64,000 bases of DNA from NCBI GenBank assembly GCA_963814975.1, contig CAWFFB010000006.1, positions 1 through 64,000 of the forward strand, written 5' to 3'. Position numbers and translations under genes: made by a program. Below, piece after piece: positions 38,312 to 52,390 of the stretch (its first letter is position 1; each line of letters opens with the position of its first letter). Source of the stretch: CAVUXJ01 sp963814975. GTDB taxonomy: Bacteria; Acidobacteriota; Vicinamibacteria; Vicinamibacterales; CAVVIG01. The notes under the pieces were generated by a model. The model ran no database searches. It was given only the letters and a program-made list of their open reading frames with translations, and was not told where the DNA came from.

Positions 38312-39524
38312 TCAATAGCGGCCGAGGAACAGGCGTCTGGCGGCGGCCGACAGAATCGGCGCCACCCAGTGGTAGCCGCGGAACTGGCCGATGTAGGCGA
38401 GCATCTCCTTGACCATGTAGGCGCGATCCGCGAGCGGGAACTTCATGATCGCCGCCTTCAAATCGGCCTCATGAGGGTTGTCGAAGAGGATCTTGAGCGG
38501 GTTCCACTGATCGACGGTCCGCTTGCGCTCGCTCTGGATCAGCTCGTCGTAGACCGCGTTGGCGTCGCGGTTGCGGGTGAACGATTCCACGATCGACTCC
38601 CGGCGATCGCGCCGCTGTGCAGCGCGCACGACATGCCCTCGGCCATCATGTTCAGGAATCCCGCCGCCTGCCCGGTGACGAGCACGCGCCGCTCGCCGAA
38701 CACGAAGTGGTTCGTCAGCGACATGCCGAAGTTCTCGAGGCAGCCTTCCTTGGACACCTCGTCGCTGGATGCGCAGCCCGTGGTGCTTCTCGAAGTACTC
38801 GATGGCCTTCGCGTGCCCCTTCGGCCATGGCTCGCCGTGCTCGTCGGTGTAGCCGATGATGTGGCAGCCGTTCTCGGCGTGGGTCCACGTGTAGTAGCCG
38901 AGCTGCGAGTTGATCGTGAAGTGGAACCACTGCGGGTCGAGGTCGAGGTCCGCCTTGTAGTACTTCTGGCCGACGACGAACCAGTGGATGCTGTCGCGGA
39001 AGGCGGGGTACAGCTTGCGCGACGACCTCGGAACGCGGGCCGTCGGCGGCGATGACGTATCTTCGCCCGGTAGACGATCTCCTCGCCGCTGCCGACGCGG
39101 CGCGCTTTCACGAGCGACGTCCTTCGCGCCGGTCTCGATGTCGCGGAACTCGGTGCGCTCGTGCACTTCGGTTCGGCTCGCCTTCACGACGTGGTGGTCG
39201 GCGAACTTGCGATAGATGTGCGGCGTCGGTCCCGGAATGAACGGCATCGGCAGCTGCAGGCCGCTCGGGAACAGGAAGTTGACGCCGGTGATCCACTTCG
39301 GCGCGTGGAACGCGTTGTCGGGCGGCTCGCCGAAATTCTCGCGGAGGAACGCGTACCCGCGCGGCGAGAGGATGCCCGAGCAGATCTTGTGACGCGGGAG
39401 CGTCTTCTTCTCGATGCGTGATCGTGTGAAAGCCGGCGTCGACCGTGCGCTTGGCCGCGGCCGCGCCGGCGAGGCTCGCGCCGATGATGAGGACGTCGGT
39501 CCTGATCTCGTTCACCGCAGGCAC
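38312..39524 (-). CDS. FAD-dependent oxidoreductase, geranylgeranyl reductase family (several frameshifts)
   Basis: The N-terminus 'TDVLIIGASLAGAAAAKR' is the FAD-binding Rossmann motif (GxSxxG variant). After a shift, 'TLPRHKICSGILSPRGYAF' is the family signature Rx3Cx(S/G)xLSP. Then come 'NAFHAPKWITGVNFLFPSG' and 'HIYRKFADHHVVKASRTEV', and an intact C-terminus ('ADRAYMVKEMLAYIGQFRG'). About four indels interrupt the gene. The family reduces isoprenoid double bonds using FAD. Its start overlaps the end of the Fe-S gene, so the three redox genes (41767 down to 38312) are an operon. The Fe-S protein is a plausible electron donor; the substrate could be an isoprenoid quinone or lipid. Confidence 0.72.
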
Positions 39525-40381
39525 TCCGTGATGAAGAGCGTTTCGCGGCCCGAGTAGGTCTTGAACGCCAGGTAGTCGGCCGGCGAGCAGGTGATGATCC
39601 GCTCCGCGCGCGAGTGGTCAGGAGACGGGCGACGGCCGCGCGGGATGTCGCGCGCGTCGCGGCCGGACAGCCCCTGAACCGAGCCGGCGGATGTCGAGCG
39701 CGCGAGCCGGTTCAGATCGACGTTCATGTCGCAGCCGAAGCGGCGGCGGAGCGCGTCGTAGAGCGGATACGCGCGGGCGTGGTCGCGGTTCACGATCCGG
39801 TGGGGCGCGTAGTAGTAGAAGGGCGGCTTCAGCTCGAAGAGGTCGAGGTGCTGCATGGCCAGCACGCCCAGGAACTCGGCGTCGTACTGTTCGAGGCACA
39901 CCGGGTCGGCGACGACTCCGGCCCGCACGCGTGCGGCAGTTGCGCGGCCGGCCTCCACCTCGAGCGAGCCGCAGCAGCCGGCGTCCGCGGGCCCGCTGGG
40001 GACGGCCGATGCGCCGCAGGAACTCTTCGATCGAGGGGATGAGGTGCGGCGGCGCGATCGCGGATCGTGCAGCCGAGCGACCAGCGCCCGCGACGCCGGC
40101 GGCGGGCTCGACTGGCGATCGACCGTGGTCGGCGAGCTCGCGCCGGAGGTGAAGGACGATCTTCACGTTGTGGACGCCGCTCGGACAGATCGCGTCGCAA
40201 TAGCCGCAGAGGGTGCAGGCCCAGATCGGCTCGACCATGTCCTGCGGCGGCAAGCCCCGCCTGAAGCGCCTTGTTGCGCCCCCGAGCGGTGAGCACGTCG
40301 AACCCTGTCTCCTCGTATGCCGGGCAGCCCGAGGACGCACAGGCCGCAGCCGATGCAGTCGCCGAAGTTGAGGTCGCTCAT
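39512..40381 (-). CDS. Hdr-like iron-sulfur protein: two 4Fe-4S motifs plus CCG domain (frameshifted)
   Basis: ATG 40381 overlaps the upstream stop as ATGA. Early 'FGDCIGCGLCVLG' and then 'WACTLCGYCDAICPSG' are the two [4Fe-4S] ferredoxin motifs. Later a CCG-type Cys cluster appears ('AGCCGSLEVEAGRA' in the corrected frame), as in the HdrB/HdrD, GlpC and LutA families. The C-terminal part ('PVCLEQYDAEFLGVLAMQHL', 'YYYAPHRIVNRDHARAYPL') is intact. Two or three indels lie between 39960 and 40300. Proteins with this order pass electrons between a flavoprotein dehydrogenase and an acceptor. It sits between a GlcD-like oxidase and a flavoprotein reductase. Confidence 0.7.
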
Positions 40382-41767
40382 CGGTCCGCCGGTCGGTCGA
40401 AGACGACATCACGGTTGAGGATGAACGCCGGGTCGAGCGCCTGCTTCATCGCGCGGTGCCGGTTCACCATTTCGTCGCCGAACATGCGGCGCACGTACGG
40501 CTTCATCACGCCGCCGAAGCGGTAGTAGCTGCCGCCGAGATCGAGGCCGATATCGTAGATCGCGTTCTTGAACCGCTGGCAATGATCGCGCGAGTAGTTC
40601 ACCCCCTCGAGCAGCGGCGAAAACTCGATCCCGCAGACGTGGTCGTCGCCGGTCGCCGGGATCGCGCTCATCTCGTAGCGCGGACGGTCTCCGAACTTCC
40701 GGATCATCACCGCATAGAGCGTGAAATAGGGGAAGTAGCTCTTGCAGACGTCGATGCCGCGCCGGGCGGCCGTCTCGAAGTTCGCTTTCGTGATCGCGAG
40801 ATCCGGGATGACGATCTGCCGCCCGCCCCAATAGCGCCAGATCAGGCGGCTGAAGACCACGGTGCGATCGTGAACGAGGCCGTCGCGCGCGAACAGCGGA
40901 TCGTGCAGCGCCGGCAGCAGGTCCGCCTTCCGCCGCATCAGGAAGCCGGCCTCGCTCCACCGCCACGGGCGCAGCGCGTAGCGCGGCGCCATCCTGGCGA
41001 CGATCAGCGCCTCGGGCGTGTTTCGGAGCGCGAAGTCCTTTGGTTCGCCCTCGAAGCCGAGAATCAGCGCGATCACATCGTCGCGCAGCGTCAGGATGGC
41101 GGCCGGCGTCCACCGCGTCCCGCTCGACAAGGCGCATCATGTCGGCGAGCGCGACGCCGATGTCGGTGTACAGGAAGTGGCGCACGGTCATCGGACGGTA
41201 CGGGCGCACCTTGATCCGCGCCTTCGTGATGACGCCGAACTGGCCGTAGCCAAGCAGCACGCGCTCCAGGTACTCATCGCCTTCGCTTCACGCGGACGAC
41301 ATTCGCCGGTCGGCGTCACGACCTCCAGTTCAACAGCCTGGTCTGCCGAGCAGCCGTGGCGCGGCGAGTTGACGTCGATGCCGCCGACGCCGAGCGTGCC
41401 GCCCACCGTGGAGAGCATGTTGAGCGGTGCGCTCGTGTAATCGAGTCCCGCGCGGGCGGAGCGCTTCGGCGACCTGGTGCCAGGTCATCCCCGCCTCGAC
41501 CCACGCGGTGTCGCCGTCGCAGTCGAGCAGCCGGTTCATGCCTTTCAGATCGAGGAGGATGCCTTCCGCTGCGACGGATTCGCCTTCGGTCGTCAATCCG
41601 CCGCCACGGCAGGTGACGGGAATGCGGTCGCGCTGCGCGATCCGGAGCACGCTCGCGACATCCTCGGGGGAGCAGGCATGGGCCACCGAGTCCGGGAACC
41701 CATAGACGATCTGGCCGCCGTCGGTCCTGTAGCAGGCACGCGCGGCGCGATCAGTACGGAGCAGCAC
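40378..41767 (-). CDS. FAD-binding oxidase/dehydrogenase, GlcD/D-lactate dehydrogenase-like (three frameshifts)
   Basis: The N-terminal FAD_binding_4 (PCMH-type) domain is recognised from 'IVYGFPDSVAHACSPEDVAS', 'RDRIPVTCRGGGLTTEGES', 'GILLDLKGMNRLL' and 'LSTVGGTLGVGGIDVNS'. The C-terminal domain is intact from about 41130 down ('MRRKADLLPALHDPLFARDG', 'GVNYSRDHCQRFKNAIYDIG'). Breaks lie near 41440, 41280 and 41130. Such enzymes oxidise alpha-hydroxy acids or similar alcohols. Together with the overlapping Hdr-like gene it resembles GlcDF-type pairs; the third gene, a GG-reductase-like flavoprotein, is not part of that classical set. Confidence 0.75.
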
Positions 41768-41782
41768 CTGAGGATTGTAGTC

Positions 41783-42605
41783 TCAGGGTGTGTTGATGAA
41801 ATCGTCGACGATCGATTGCGCCAGCGGTTTACTGACCGGACACGTCGGATCGTCGACGCGGCACTTCGCAACCGTCAGCCCGCATCCGCAGGTGCAGCCT
41901 TGCGCGTTCAGCAGTTGCAGTACCAGCGTCTTCTGCTCGGCCGGCACGCGGCTGAAATCGACCCCGGGGATCTCCTTGATTTCGGATGCATTGCTCAGAT
42001 CGAGCTTGGTCGGATCTTCGACCCGTTCGATCCTGGCGGTGGTGTCCATGCCGGCGAGATAACGTGTGACCGCCTCGGTCCGCGATTTGTTCAACAGCCC
42101 GACGGTCTTCTGCACCATGCGTCCGTCGCGATCCAGCACAAAGGTCGTCGGCAGCGCCACCACCCCTTTGAAGATCTGGCGGATGGGTTCGGTCGACATG
42201 ACGATCGGGTAATTCACCTGCATTGCGGAGCGCGAAGCGTTTGACGGTGTCGACGGGGCCTTCGTCCTCCGAGATGCCCACGATCACGAGATGGTCGCGG
42301 TATTTCTCCTGGAGCGCGATGAGATCCGGGATTTCGGCCCGGCAGGGGCCGCACCACGTCGCCCAGAAATTGAGCAGCACGACCTTGCCCCGCCACTCGG
42401 CGGTTGACATGGTCTTGCCTTCGAGGTCGGTGACGCTGAATGCGGGCACCTCAACCGGGTCCCGCATCAGTTGAACCACGACATTACCGCCCGTCCCGTC
42501 CTCGATCGCGACAGGAGCCGTGCCGGGGCCGCGGAGGTAAAAGGCCGTCCAGATGGCCAAAACACCCACAACGAGGGCGATCGCCGGCCAATGGCGCTTG
42601 TTCAT
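41783..42605 (-). CDS. TlpA-like thiol-disulfide protein with cysteine-rich C-terminal extension (one frameshift)
   Basis: ATG 42605 begins a membrane anchor ('WPAIALVVGVLAIWTAFYL'). The thioredoxin domain has 'VLLNFWATWCGPCRAEIPD' with the WCGPC active site. After an indel near 42228 it continues 'YPIVMSTEPIRQIFKGVVAL' and 'PTTFVLDRDGRMVQKTVG' (cis-Pro). It then adds about 80 residues that ordinary TlpA/ResA proteins lack, ending in 'QGCTCGCGLTVAKCRVDD' and 'PTCPVSKPLAQSIV', with five Cys in 18 residues. This tail could bind metal or act as a second redox centre. It is periplasmic, for cytochrome c or cuproprotein thiol reduction; the quinoprotein and cytochrome genes nearby are possible clients. 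Confidence 0.8.
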
Positions 42606-42696
42606 CGATCTCGATCCTAGCAGGCCTTCGCCAACTGCGCATCTCCTCCAATAGCCGGATCGCGCGTAAAATGGCGGCCGGAGGCAGGGTTCATCC

Positions 42697-43143
42697 ATGA
42701 AACACAAGGTAGCGGCCGCATTGGTGGCGGTGGTCGTGCTGTATCCACCGGGGGGCGCGAATGCCCAAGGAACGACCTATAAGACGAGGCTGTCGCCCGT
42801 GCCGCTGGACGCCGCAATGGTGGGCAAGGTCGTCGGTTCAGGTTCGGTGGCAGCAACGCTCACTGGCACGAAGCTGTCCGTCACCGGTACTTTCGAGGGT
42901 CTGAGCTCGCCCGCAAATGCGGCGCGCGTTCACAAGAGCCCGAAGGCAGGGGTTCGAGGCCCCGCCATTCTGGATCTCAAAGTTTCGCCCGGAACGAGCG
43001 GGACGATCAGCGGCGCGTTCGATCTTACGGCGGCCCAGGTCCAAGAGCTCGAGCAGGGCCGGTATTACATTCAACTTCACAGTGAGAAGGCGCCGGACGG
43101 CAATCTCTGGGGCTGGCTGGCTTTGCAGGAGAACCGACGATGA
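42697..43143 (+). CDS. CHRD domain secreted protein
   Basis: 148 residues, intact. Signal peptide about 1-23. The CHRD fold follows: 'YKTRLSPVPLDAAMVGKVVG', 'SVAATLTGTKLSVTGTFEGL', 'AARVHKSPKAGVRGPAILDL', 'GTISGAFDLTAAQVQELEQG' and 'RYYIQLHSEKAPDGNLWGWL', the last being the conserved HxxxxPDGxLxG-like end. CHRD domains occur in secreted bacterial proteins and in chordin; the bacterial function is unknown. The stop overlaps the start of the quinoprotein gene (ATGA), so the two are translationally coupled, which suggests a shared role. Confidence 0.9.
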   Translation: MKHKVAAALVAVVVLYPPGGANAQGTTYKTRLSPVPLDAAMVGKVVGSGSVAATLTGTKLSVTGTFEGLSSPANAARVHKSPKAGVRGPAILDLKVSPGTSGTISGAFDLTAAQVQELEQGRYYIQLHSEKAPDGNLWGWLALQENRR

Positions 43144-45342
43144 GCACAATTTCTTGGTGGCGCGGTCCTCTCGTCATGTTTGCGGTCGTGAGCGGTCTGG
43201 CGGGCGCGATTCTCGCCGGCCAGCAGACGCCGGCCGGGCCGGTGTTTACGGCCGCGCAGGCGGCTGCGGGCCGTGGGGTATATGACCAGCGCTGCGCCGG
43301 CTGCCACTCCTCAGATCTGAGCGGAGGAAACGAGGCGCCTCAGCTTGCAGGCGCCAGCTTCATGAGTGCCTGGCGCGGGCGCACGACGCGCGAGCTCTTC
43401 GAGTTCATTCACATGACGATGCCGCTCGGCGCGGCAAATCTGAGCCCCGAGCAGGCGCTCAGCGTCACCGCGTTCATTCTGCAGTCGAACGGCGGCGACC
43501 GCGGGAGCGCAGGCGCTCACGGCGACGACCGCACAGGCCATTGGCGCCGTGGCCGCGGGCCAGCCGGGGCAGCTGCAAGGTCGGCCGCAGGCACAGGCGC
43601 AGGGGCAGGCGGCGGCGCCGGCTGCACCGCGGCTGCACCGGTGCAGACCGCGCAGATGTTGGACCGCCCTGGGCCGGTGGCCCGAGGCCTCACGGTGGCT
43701 GGAGAAGTGAAGAACTACGTCCCGGTGACCGACGACATGCTTCGGAATCCACCGCCAGGCGACTGGCTCATGGCGCGTCGGAACTATCAGGCCTGGAGCT
43801 ACAGCCCGCTCACCGAGATCACAAGCACCAACGTGAAGGACCTGAAGCTCGCGTGGGTCTGGGCGATGAGAGAAAACGTCGGCGCAAATCAGCCGCAGCC
43901 TATCGTGCACAACGGCACCCTGTACCTCGTCAACCCCGGCAACACCGTGCAGGCGCTCGACGCGAGCACGGGCGAGCTGATCTGGGAACATGAAATCGGG
44001 CCGATGACGCAGCTCGGGCAGGGCGCGATGCGCAATTTCGCGATCTATCAGGACAAGGTGATCGTCGCGACCACCGACGCGCGGCTCGTCGCGCTCGATG
44101 CGCGGAACGGCAAGCTCGTCTGGGAAACCGAGGTCGCCCCGCGCTCGAAGGGGTATGGCACCTCGAGCGGTCCGATCGTCGCTCGCGGGAAAGTGATTCA
44201 GGGAATGACCGGCTGCACCCGATACGGACCCGATCGCTGCTTCATCAGCGCGTACGACGCGAACACCGGCAAACTGCAGTGGAAGTTCAACACCATCGCC
44301 CAGACGGGAGAGCCCGGGGGCGACACATGGGGCAAGTTGCCGGACGCGTACCGCAAGGGCGGCGAGACCTGGATCGCCGGCAGCTACGATCCGGATCTCA
44401 ACCTGACGTACTGGGGAGTCGCGCAGGCCAAGCCGTGGATGCCTGCGAGCCGCGGCACGACCGTGTTCGACGCGGCGCTCTACACCTCGTCCACCCTCGC
44501 GCTGAATGTCGACAACGGTTCGCTGGCGTGGCACTTCCAGCACGCGCCCGCCGAATCGCTCGATCTTGACGAGGTCTACGAGCGGGTCCTGGTCGACGTC
44601 GGGGCGCAGAAATTCGTCTTCACGGCCGGGAAGGCCGGTATTCTCTGGAAGCTCGATCGGACGAACGGCAAGTTCATCGGGTTCAAGGAGGCCGTCTTCC
44701 AGAACATCTTCGATCGGATCGATCCGGGGACCGGCGTGCCACGGTATCGGGCCGACATCGTTGAGCAGAAAGTCGAGCAATGGATCGCATCGTGCCCGAG
44801 CACCGAGGGGGGCAAGAACTGGCATGCGATGAGCTACCACCAGCCCACCGGCGTGCTCGATCATCCCGCTCGCCCAGTCGTGCATGGAGATGTCGGGACG
44901 GCGGGTCGAGCTGAAGGAGGGCAACGGCGGGACAAACGCGGATCGCCGCTTCTACGAAATGCCCGGGTCGAACGGCAACGTCGGCAGACTTGCCGCCTTC
45001 GACGTCGCGACGATGAAGGAGGTCTGGAACTACCAGCAGCGCGCGGCGTTTCTCACCGCGGCCCTCTCGACCGCGGGTGGTGTCGTGTTCGCGGGGGATC
45101 TCGATCGCAAGTTCCGCGCGTTCGACGTCAAGACGGGCGCGATTCTGTGGCAGACCCGGCTCGGGACGTCAGTTCAGGGTTTCCCGGTGACCTTCAGCGC
45201 GGGGGGCAAGCAGTATGTCGCGGTCGCGACCGGCCTGGGCGGCGGCAGCCCGCGCAATGTGCCGGCCACGATCACGCCCGAGATCAGGTATCCAGCGAGC
45301 GGCCACGCGTTGTACGTGTTCGAGTTGCCCGAGAAGCGGTAA
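43140..45342 (+). CDS. Quinoprotein alcohol dehydrogenase-like protein with N-terminal cytochrome c domain (two or three frameshifts)
   Basis: ATG 43140 overlaps the CHRD stop. A signal peptide is followed by a monohaem cytochrome domain ('YDQRCAGCHSSDLSGG' with CAGCH, and axial-Met candidate 'IHMTMPLGAANLSP'). Then comes an Ala/Gly-rich linker with a probable indel, and the eight-blade PQQ domain: 'DWLMARRNYQAWSYSPLTEI', 'GNTVQALDASTGELIWEHEI', 'YDPDLNLTYWGVAQAKPWMP' and 'AGILWKLDRTNGKFIGFKEA'. A break near 44880 leads to the C-terminal blades ('MEMSGRRVELKEGNGG', 'GSNGNVGRLAAFDVATMKEV'). Unlike most quinohaemoproteins, the cytochrome is N-terminal rather than C-terminal. It probably oxidises an alcohol or sugar in the periplasm and transfers electrons internally to haem. 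Confidence 0.83.
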
Positions 45343-45351
45343 GGGAGGTCG

Positions 45352-45416
45352 GAAGTCTCAAGGCTCAAGTCTCAAGGCTCAGCGGCCCTGAGACTTGAGA
45401 CTTGACACTTAGACTT
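45352..45416. repeat. Intergenic micro-repeat tract, AAGTCTCAAGGCTC with inverted GAGACTTGA words
   Basis: AAGTCTC, AAGGCTC, AAGTCTC, AAGGCTC on the left and TGAGACTTGAGACTTGACAC on the right form a hairpin between the convergent quinoprotein and gltD genes. Its position and symmetry suit a bidirectional terminator, although no U-tract is present. Confidence 0.8.
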
Positions 45417-45426
45417 GCTGTTTGCC

Positions 45427-46867
45427 CTAGGCGAGAGGCGCGGGCAAGTCCGATCGCCCCATCAAGTACAGGTCGACGCCGCGCGCGCACGAGCGGCCTT
45501 CCGCGATCGCCCAGACGATCAGCGACTGGCCGCGCTGCATGTCGCCGGCCGCGAACACGCCGGGCACGGTGGTCATCCACCGGTCGTCGCGCCAGACGTT
45601 GCCGCGATCGGTCATCTTCACGCCGAGCTGGCCGAGCATGCCGTCCTGTTCCGGGCCGAGGAATCCCATCGCGAGCAGCACCAGGTCGGCCTTGAGATCG
45701 ACCTCGGTGCCGGGCACGGGCTTGAAGCCGACACGGCCGTCCGTATTCACCAACTCGACTTCCGAGGCGTGCAGCGTCGTGACACGTCCCTCGCGATCGC
45801 CGCTGAAGCGGCTGGTCGCGATGGCGTAGAGTCGGTCGCCGCCTTCTTCGTGCGCCGGCGACGTGCGGAAGATGTTCGGCCAGAGCGGCCACGGGTTATT
45901 GCCGGCCCGGTTGTCGGGCGGACGTGACAGCAGCTCGAGCTGGTGGACGCTCGCCGCACCTTGCCGATGCGCGGTGCCCAGGCAATCGGCCCCCGTGTCG
46001 CCGCCGCCGATGATGATGACGTGCTTGTCCTTCGCGGTGATCAACCCTTCGTCTTCGATATGCTCGCCCTCGCACCGCCGGTTCTGCTGCGTCAGGTACT
46101 CCATGGCGAAGTGGACGCCCTGCAGCTCGCGGCCGGGGACCGGAAGATCGCGCGGCTTCGTCGCGCCGCCTGCGAGCACAATCGCGTCGAACTCGCGTCG
46201 GAGCTCGTCGACGGGCACGTCGGCCCCGATGTTGACGCCCGTGCGAAAGACGATGCCTTCCTGCACCAGCAGACCGAGCCGCCGATCCAGGAATCGCTTC
46301 TCCAGCTTGAATTCGGGAATGCCGTAGCGGAGCAGTCCGCCGACGCGATCGGCGCGCTCGAACACGGTCACCCAGTGCCCGGCCCGGTTGAGCTGCGCCG
46401 CGGCGGCAAGGCCCGCCGGTCCGGACCCGACCACGGCAACGCGCTTGCCGGTCCGCATTTCCGGTTCCTGCGCGGACACCCAGCCCTCGTCGAAGGCGCG
46501 ATCGATGATCGACACCTCCACGGCCTTGATCGTCACCGCGTCGTTGTTGATGCCAAGGACGCACGCTCCTTCGCACGGCGCCGGACACAGCCGTCCTGTG
46601 AACTCGGGGAAGTTGTTCGTGGCATGCAGCCGGTCGATCGCCGCCTTCCAGCGGTCCCGGTAGACGAGATCATTCCAATCCGGGATCAGGTTGCCGAGCG
46701 GGCACCCGCTGTGGCAGAACGGGACGCCGCAGTCCATGCACCGTGCCGCCTGGTCCTTCAGGGCCGCTTGCGGATACGGCAGGTACACCTCGTTCCAGTC
46801 GCGGAGGCGCTCGGCGATCGGGCGCGTCGGCGGCTTCTTCCGCGCGATTTCGATGAACCCGGTGACC

Positions 46868-46875
<8 letters not shown>
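45427..46875 (-). CDS. gltD: Glutamate synthase small subunit
   Basis: 482 residues from GTG 46875, which overlaps the gltB stop by 8 bases; a longer in-frame start is not needed. The N-terminal Fe-S region has 'QAARCMDCGVPFCHSGCPLG' and 'GRLCPAPCEGACVLG'. An FAD site is 'VAVVGSGPAGLAAAAQLNRA', an NADPH site is 'VIIIGGGDTGADCLGTAHRQ', and the C-terminal 'PGVFAAGDMQRGQSLIVWAI' is the second FAD motif. It supplies electrons from NADPH to GltB for glutamate formation from glutamine and 2-oxoglutarate. Intact. Confidence 0.97.
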
Positions 46876-51519
<4,644 letters not shown>

Positions 51520-51731
51520 AACGCGTGTCCGGGGAACCCGGGGGAGTCTGGCGGGCGGCCAGCGGGTCCTACGGTTATCGCTCAGTCCAATACAGAAGTA
51601 AAATACAATCATCGTATCAAACGTATAAGTTAATTAGATGATAGGTCTGGCAGCGACCCGACAATTGTGTCGGGTCGTCGGACCAGGGCTCGGAGGAGCG
51701 CCGGCGGCGGGTATGACGCTACGACGAGTTG

Positions 51732-52163
51732 ATGGCCGACGCGCTGGAGCAGGCGCGGCGCGCGGCGGAGGCGGACGAGGTTCCGATTGGGGCCGTGATC
51801 GAGCTCGGGGGCGAGATCGTCGGGCGCGGCTTCAATCAGCCGATCAGCGCCGGCGATCCGACCGCGCACGCCGAGATCGTCGCCATCCGCGCCGCGGCGC
51901 GCCGCGTCGGCAACTACCGGCTGACGGGAGCGATCCTCTGCGTCACGATCGAGCCGTGCCTGATGTGTGTGGGCGCGCTCGTCCACGCGCGGATTGGCAC
52001 GCTGGTCTACGGCGCGCTCGAGCCTCGGACCGGCGCGGTCATCTCGACCGTCCGCGGCAGCGAGCTGGCCGGCCACAATCACCGCGTCAGCATCGTGGGT
52101 GGCGTGCGTGACGAGGAGTGCCGCGCGCTGATGCAGGCGTTTTTCAAGGACCGAAGGGGGTGA
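51732..52163 (+). CDS. tadA: tRNA adenosine(34) deaminase
   Basis: About 143 residues with the zinc deaminase motifs 'PTAHAEIVAIRAAARR' (HAE, catalytic Glu) and 'CVTIEPCLMCVGALVHAR' (PCxxC). It converts A34 to inosine in tRNA-Arg(ACG). I give ATG 51732 as start. However, an ATG at 51713 in another frame, one base out of register, would yield a natural N-terminus M-T-Y-D-E-L-M-A-D, so a single extra base may have cut off six residues. The tRNA-Ser gene lies 60 bases downstream on the same strand. Confidence 0.93.
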   Translation: MADALEQARRAAEADEVPIGAVIELGGEIVGRGFNQPISAGDPTAHAEIVAIRAAARRVGNYRLTGAILCVTIEPCLMCVGALVHARIGTLVYGALEPRTGAVISTVRGSELAGHNHRVSIVGGVRDEECRALMQAFFKDRRG

Positions 52164-52167
52164 GGAG

Positions 52168-52197
52168 TGTGGCCCAAACAACGGCGCGCGATATAAT
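52168..52197 (+). promoter_or_regulatory. Likely promoter of the tRNA-Ser gene
   Basis: A perfect TATAAT -10 box (52192-52197) lies 26 bases before the mature tRNA 5' end. Upstream, TGTGGC at 52168-52173 (18-base spacing) is at best a weak -35. Confidence 0.6.
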
Positions 52198-52222
52198 CGG
52201 GGGCTTGCACGGTGCTCGCCGA

Positions 52223-52313
52223 GGAGAGGTACCGAAGTGGTCGTAACGGGGGCGCCTCGAAAGCGTCTTGTCGGGTAACCGGCACGTGGGTTCGAATCCC
52301 ACCCTCTCCGCCA
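52223..52313 (+). tRNA. tRNA-Ser (anticodon CGA)
   Basis: Acceptor arms GGAGAGG (52223-52229) and CCTCTCC (52303-52309) pair fully, with discriminator G and an encoded CCA (52311-52313). The anticodon loop CTCGAAA gives CGA at 52258-52260 over a five-pair stem. A long variable arm (GTCGG/CCGGC-type) identifies it as a type II serine tRNA. The T-arm is GTGGG-TTCGAAT-CCCAC. Its 3' end is the attachment site of the adjacent integrase element. Confidence 0.95.
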
Positions 52314-52315
52314 CA
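52298..52315 (+). other. attachment site (tRNA-Ser 3' end), copy 1
   Basis: The 18 bases CCCACCCTCTCCGCCACA cover the T-stem, acceptor 3' strand, CCA and two following bases. They recur with one mismatch at 56535-56552. In each case an integrase gene begins about 70-95 bases downstream. Confidence 0.8.
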
Positions 52316-52390
52316 CAAAAACATTAGTAAAACGTCGATTTTACCGCCGAAATCCCGAAATCGTGCCTCCACGTCGGGTAATATCGGGCA

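Noticed and set aside
51630..52316. 228-residue minus-strand frame over tadA and the tRNA
   Set aside because: It spans a tRNA gene and the antisense of a zinc-deaminase gene with intact HAE and PCxxC motifs.
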